The notes under the pieces were generated by a model. It searched no databases and was not told where the DNA came from. It was given only the letters and a program-made list of their open reading frames with translations. 13,446 nt of DNA, from contig CAZJFC010000050.1 in assembly GCA_964545245.1 (NCBI GenBank), forward strand, positions 1 through 13,446, in the 5' to 3' direction. The translations under genes were made by a program, and so were the position numbers. This DNA comes from CAZJFC01 sp964545245. GTDB lineage: Bacteria > Pseudomonadota > Alphaproteobacteria > Rickettsiales > 21-14-0-20-44-7. This document shows, in pieces, positions 13,097 to 13,446 of the stretch (positions are counted from its first letter, which is position 1; the number at the start of each line of letters is the position of its first letter).

Positions 13097-13446
13097 AACC
13101 TGTCTTCCAACCACTTCACGGCACGCAGCGGCAATATCTTCAGCCTGCGGCAGCACAAGTTTTTCAAGGTTAGCGGCATATGGCAGCGGCACATCTTTCC
13201 CCGCAACTTTCACTACCGGCGCATCGAGGTCGTCGAATGCTTCCTCCATAATGATGCTTGAAATCTCAGCACCAATCCCCGCGAATGGAAAACCTTCTTC
13301 AACGGTTACAAGGCGGTTGGTTTTGCGCACGGATTCAATGATGGTATCCTTATCAAGCGGGCGCAGCGTACGCAGGTCAATCACCTCCGCGCTGATTCCT
13401 TCCTCGGCCAATTGTTCCGCTGCTTTCAGCGCCTTGCCGACCATGA
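13094..13446 (-). CDS. pdhB: Pyruvate dehydrogenase E1 beta subunit, C-terminal part
   Basis: Only the last ~117 residues are in the window; the gene continues past the right edge. The visible part is the transketolase C-terminal domain: AEVIDLRTLRPLDKDTIIES (24-43), TVEEGFPFAGIGAEISSIIM (47-66) and DVPLPYAANLEKLVLPQ (84-100), all characteristic of the E1 beta subunit. E1 alpha/beta carries out TPP-dependent pyruvate decarboxylation and reductive acetylation of the E2 lipoyl group. In many alphaproteobacteria E1 beta carries an N-terminal lipoyl domain; that part is not visible. A related branched-chain E1 beta is less likely given the E2 and E3 downstream. Confidence 0.92.
   Translation of the reverse strand, partial: MVGKALKAAEQLAEEGISAEVIDLRTLRPLDKDTIIESVRKTNRLVTVEEGFPFAGIGAEISSIIMEEAFDDLDAPVVKVAGKDVPLPYAANLEKLVLPQAEDIAAACREVVGRQV

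Noticed and set aside
1..13446. CRISPR array, tRNA, rRNA, transposase or integrase genes
   Set aside because: I looked for regularly spaced repeats, cloverleaf-type segments and recombinase motifs and found none; the only direct repeats are the two ruvX copies.

Overview
The window looks like ordinary chromosome of a motile alphaproteobacterium of moderate GC. The clues are the pyruvate dehydrogenase E2 and E3 with an alphaproteobacterial/mitochondrial flavour (single-lipoyl E2, E3 with the GGICLNWGCIPTKALL redox motif), the RuvX type with GLPVNMDGSEG, a FlgL/FliW flagellar pair, and a very good sigma-54 promoter in front of flgL. A lineage below class level cannot be fixed from this sequence alone.

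Left part (1-1640). Positions 1-318 hold no gene I can name. A HigB2-type toxin and HigA-type antitoxin (705-1058 and 388-708, minus strand, toxin first) follow, read from a consensus sigma-70 promoter overlaid by a 10-bp inverted repeat. This 0.7-kb module sits between two 54-bp direct repeats (319-372 and 1122-1175, 52/54 identical). The right copy is the 3' end of the intact ruvX gene; the left copy is a displaced ruvX tail still in its reading frame, with only synonymous differences. This is the layout expected when a mobile segment integrates into, and restores, the 3' end of a housekeeping gene. It is the most interesting item in the window.

Middle part (1642-6177, plus strand). rimB-rimK (retropepsin-like protease and ribosomal protein S6 glutamate ligase) overlap by 4 nt and start right beside an imperfect 26-bp inverted repeat shared with the ruvX 5' end. 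A non-coding gap with stem-loop elements leads to the sigma-54 promoter, then flgL (hook-filament junction protein) and fliW (flagellin assembly factor), closed by a rho-independent terminator at 4727-4756. xthA (exonuclease III) starts just after, possibly from a promoter embedded in the terminator and with almost no leader. An RDD-family membrane protein follows.

Right part (6181-13446, minus strand). Reading right to left: the 3' end of pdhB (E1 beta), a HerA-like (DUF853/YjgR) ATPase, pdhC (E2), an unknown single-pass envelope protein, lpdA (E3) and an unknown secreted protein. The last four are closely packed (gaps of 29 and 30 nt, then an overlap) and probably form one transcript from a promoter at 11307-11334 whose spacer is a perfect palindrome. 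The PDH complex genes are thus interrupted twice: by the ATPase plus a small opposite-strand ORF (12909-13085) between E1 beta and E2, and by the envelope protein between E2 and E3. No rRNA, tRNA, CRISPR array, transposase or integrase was seen.
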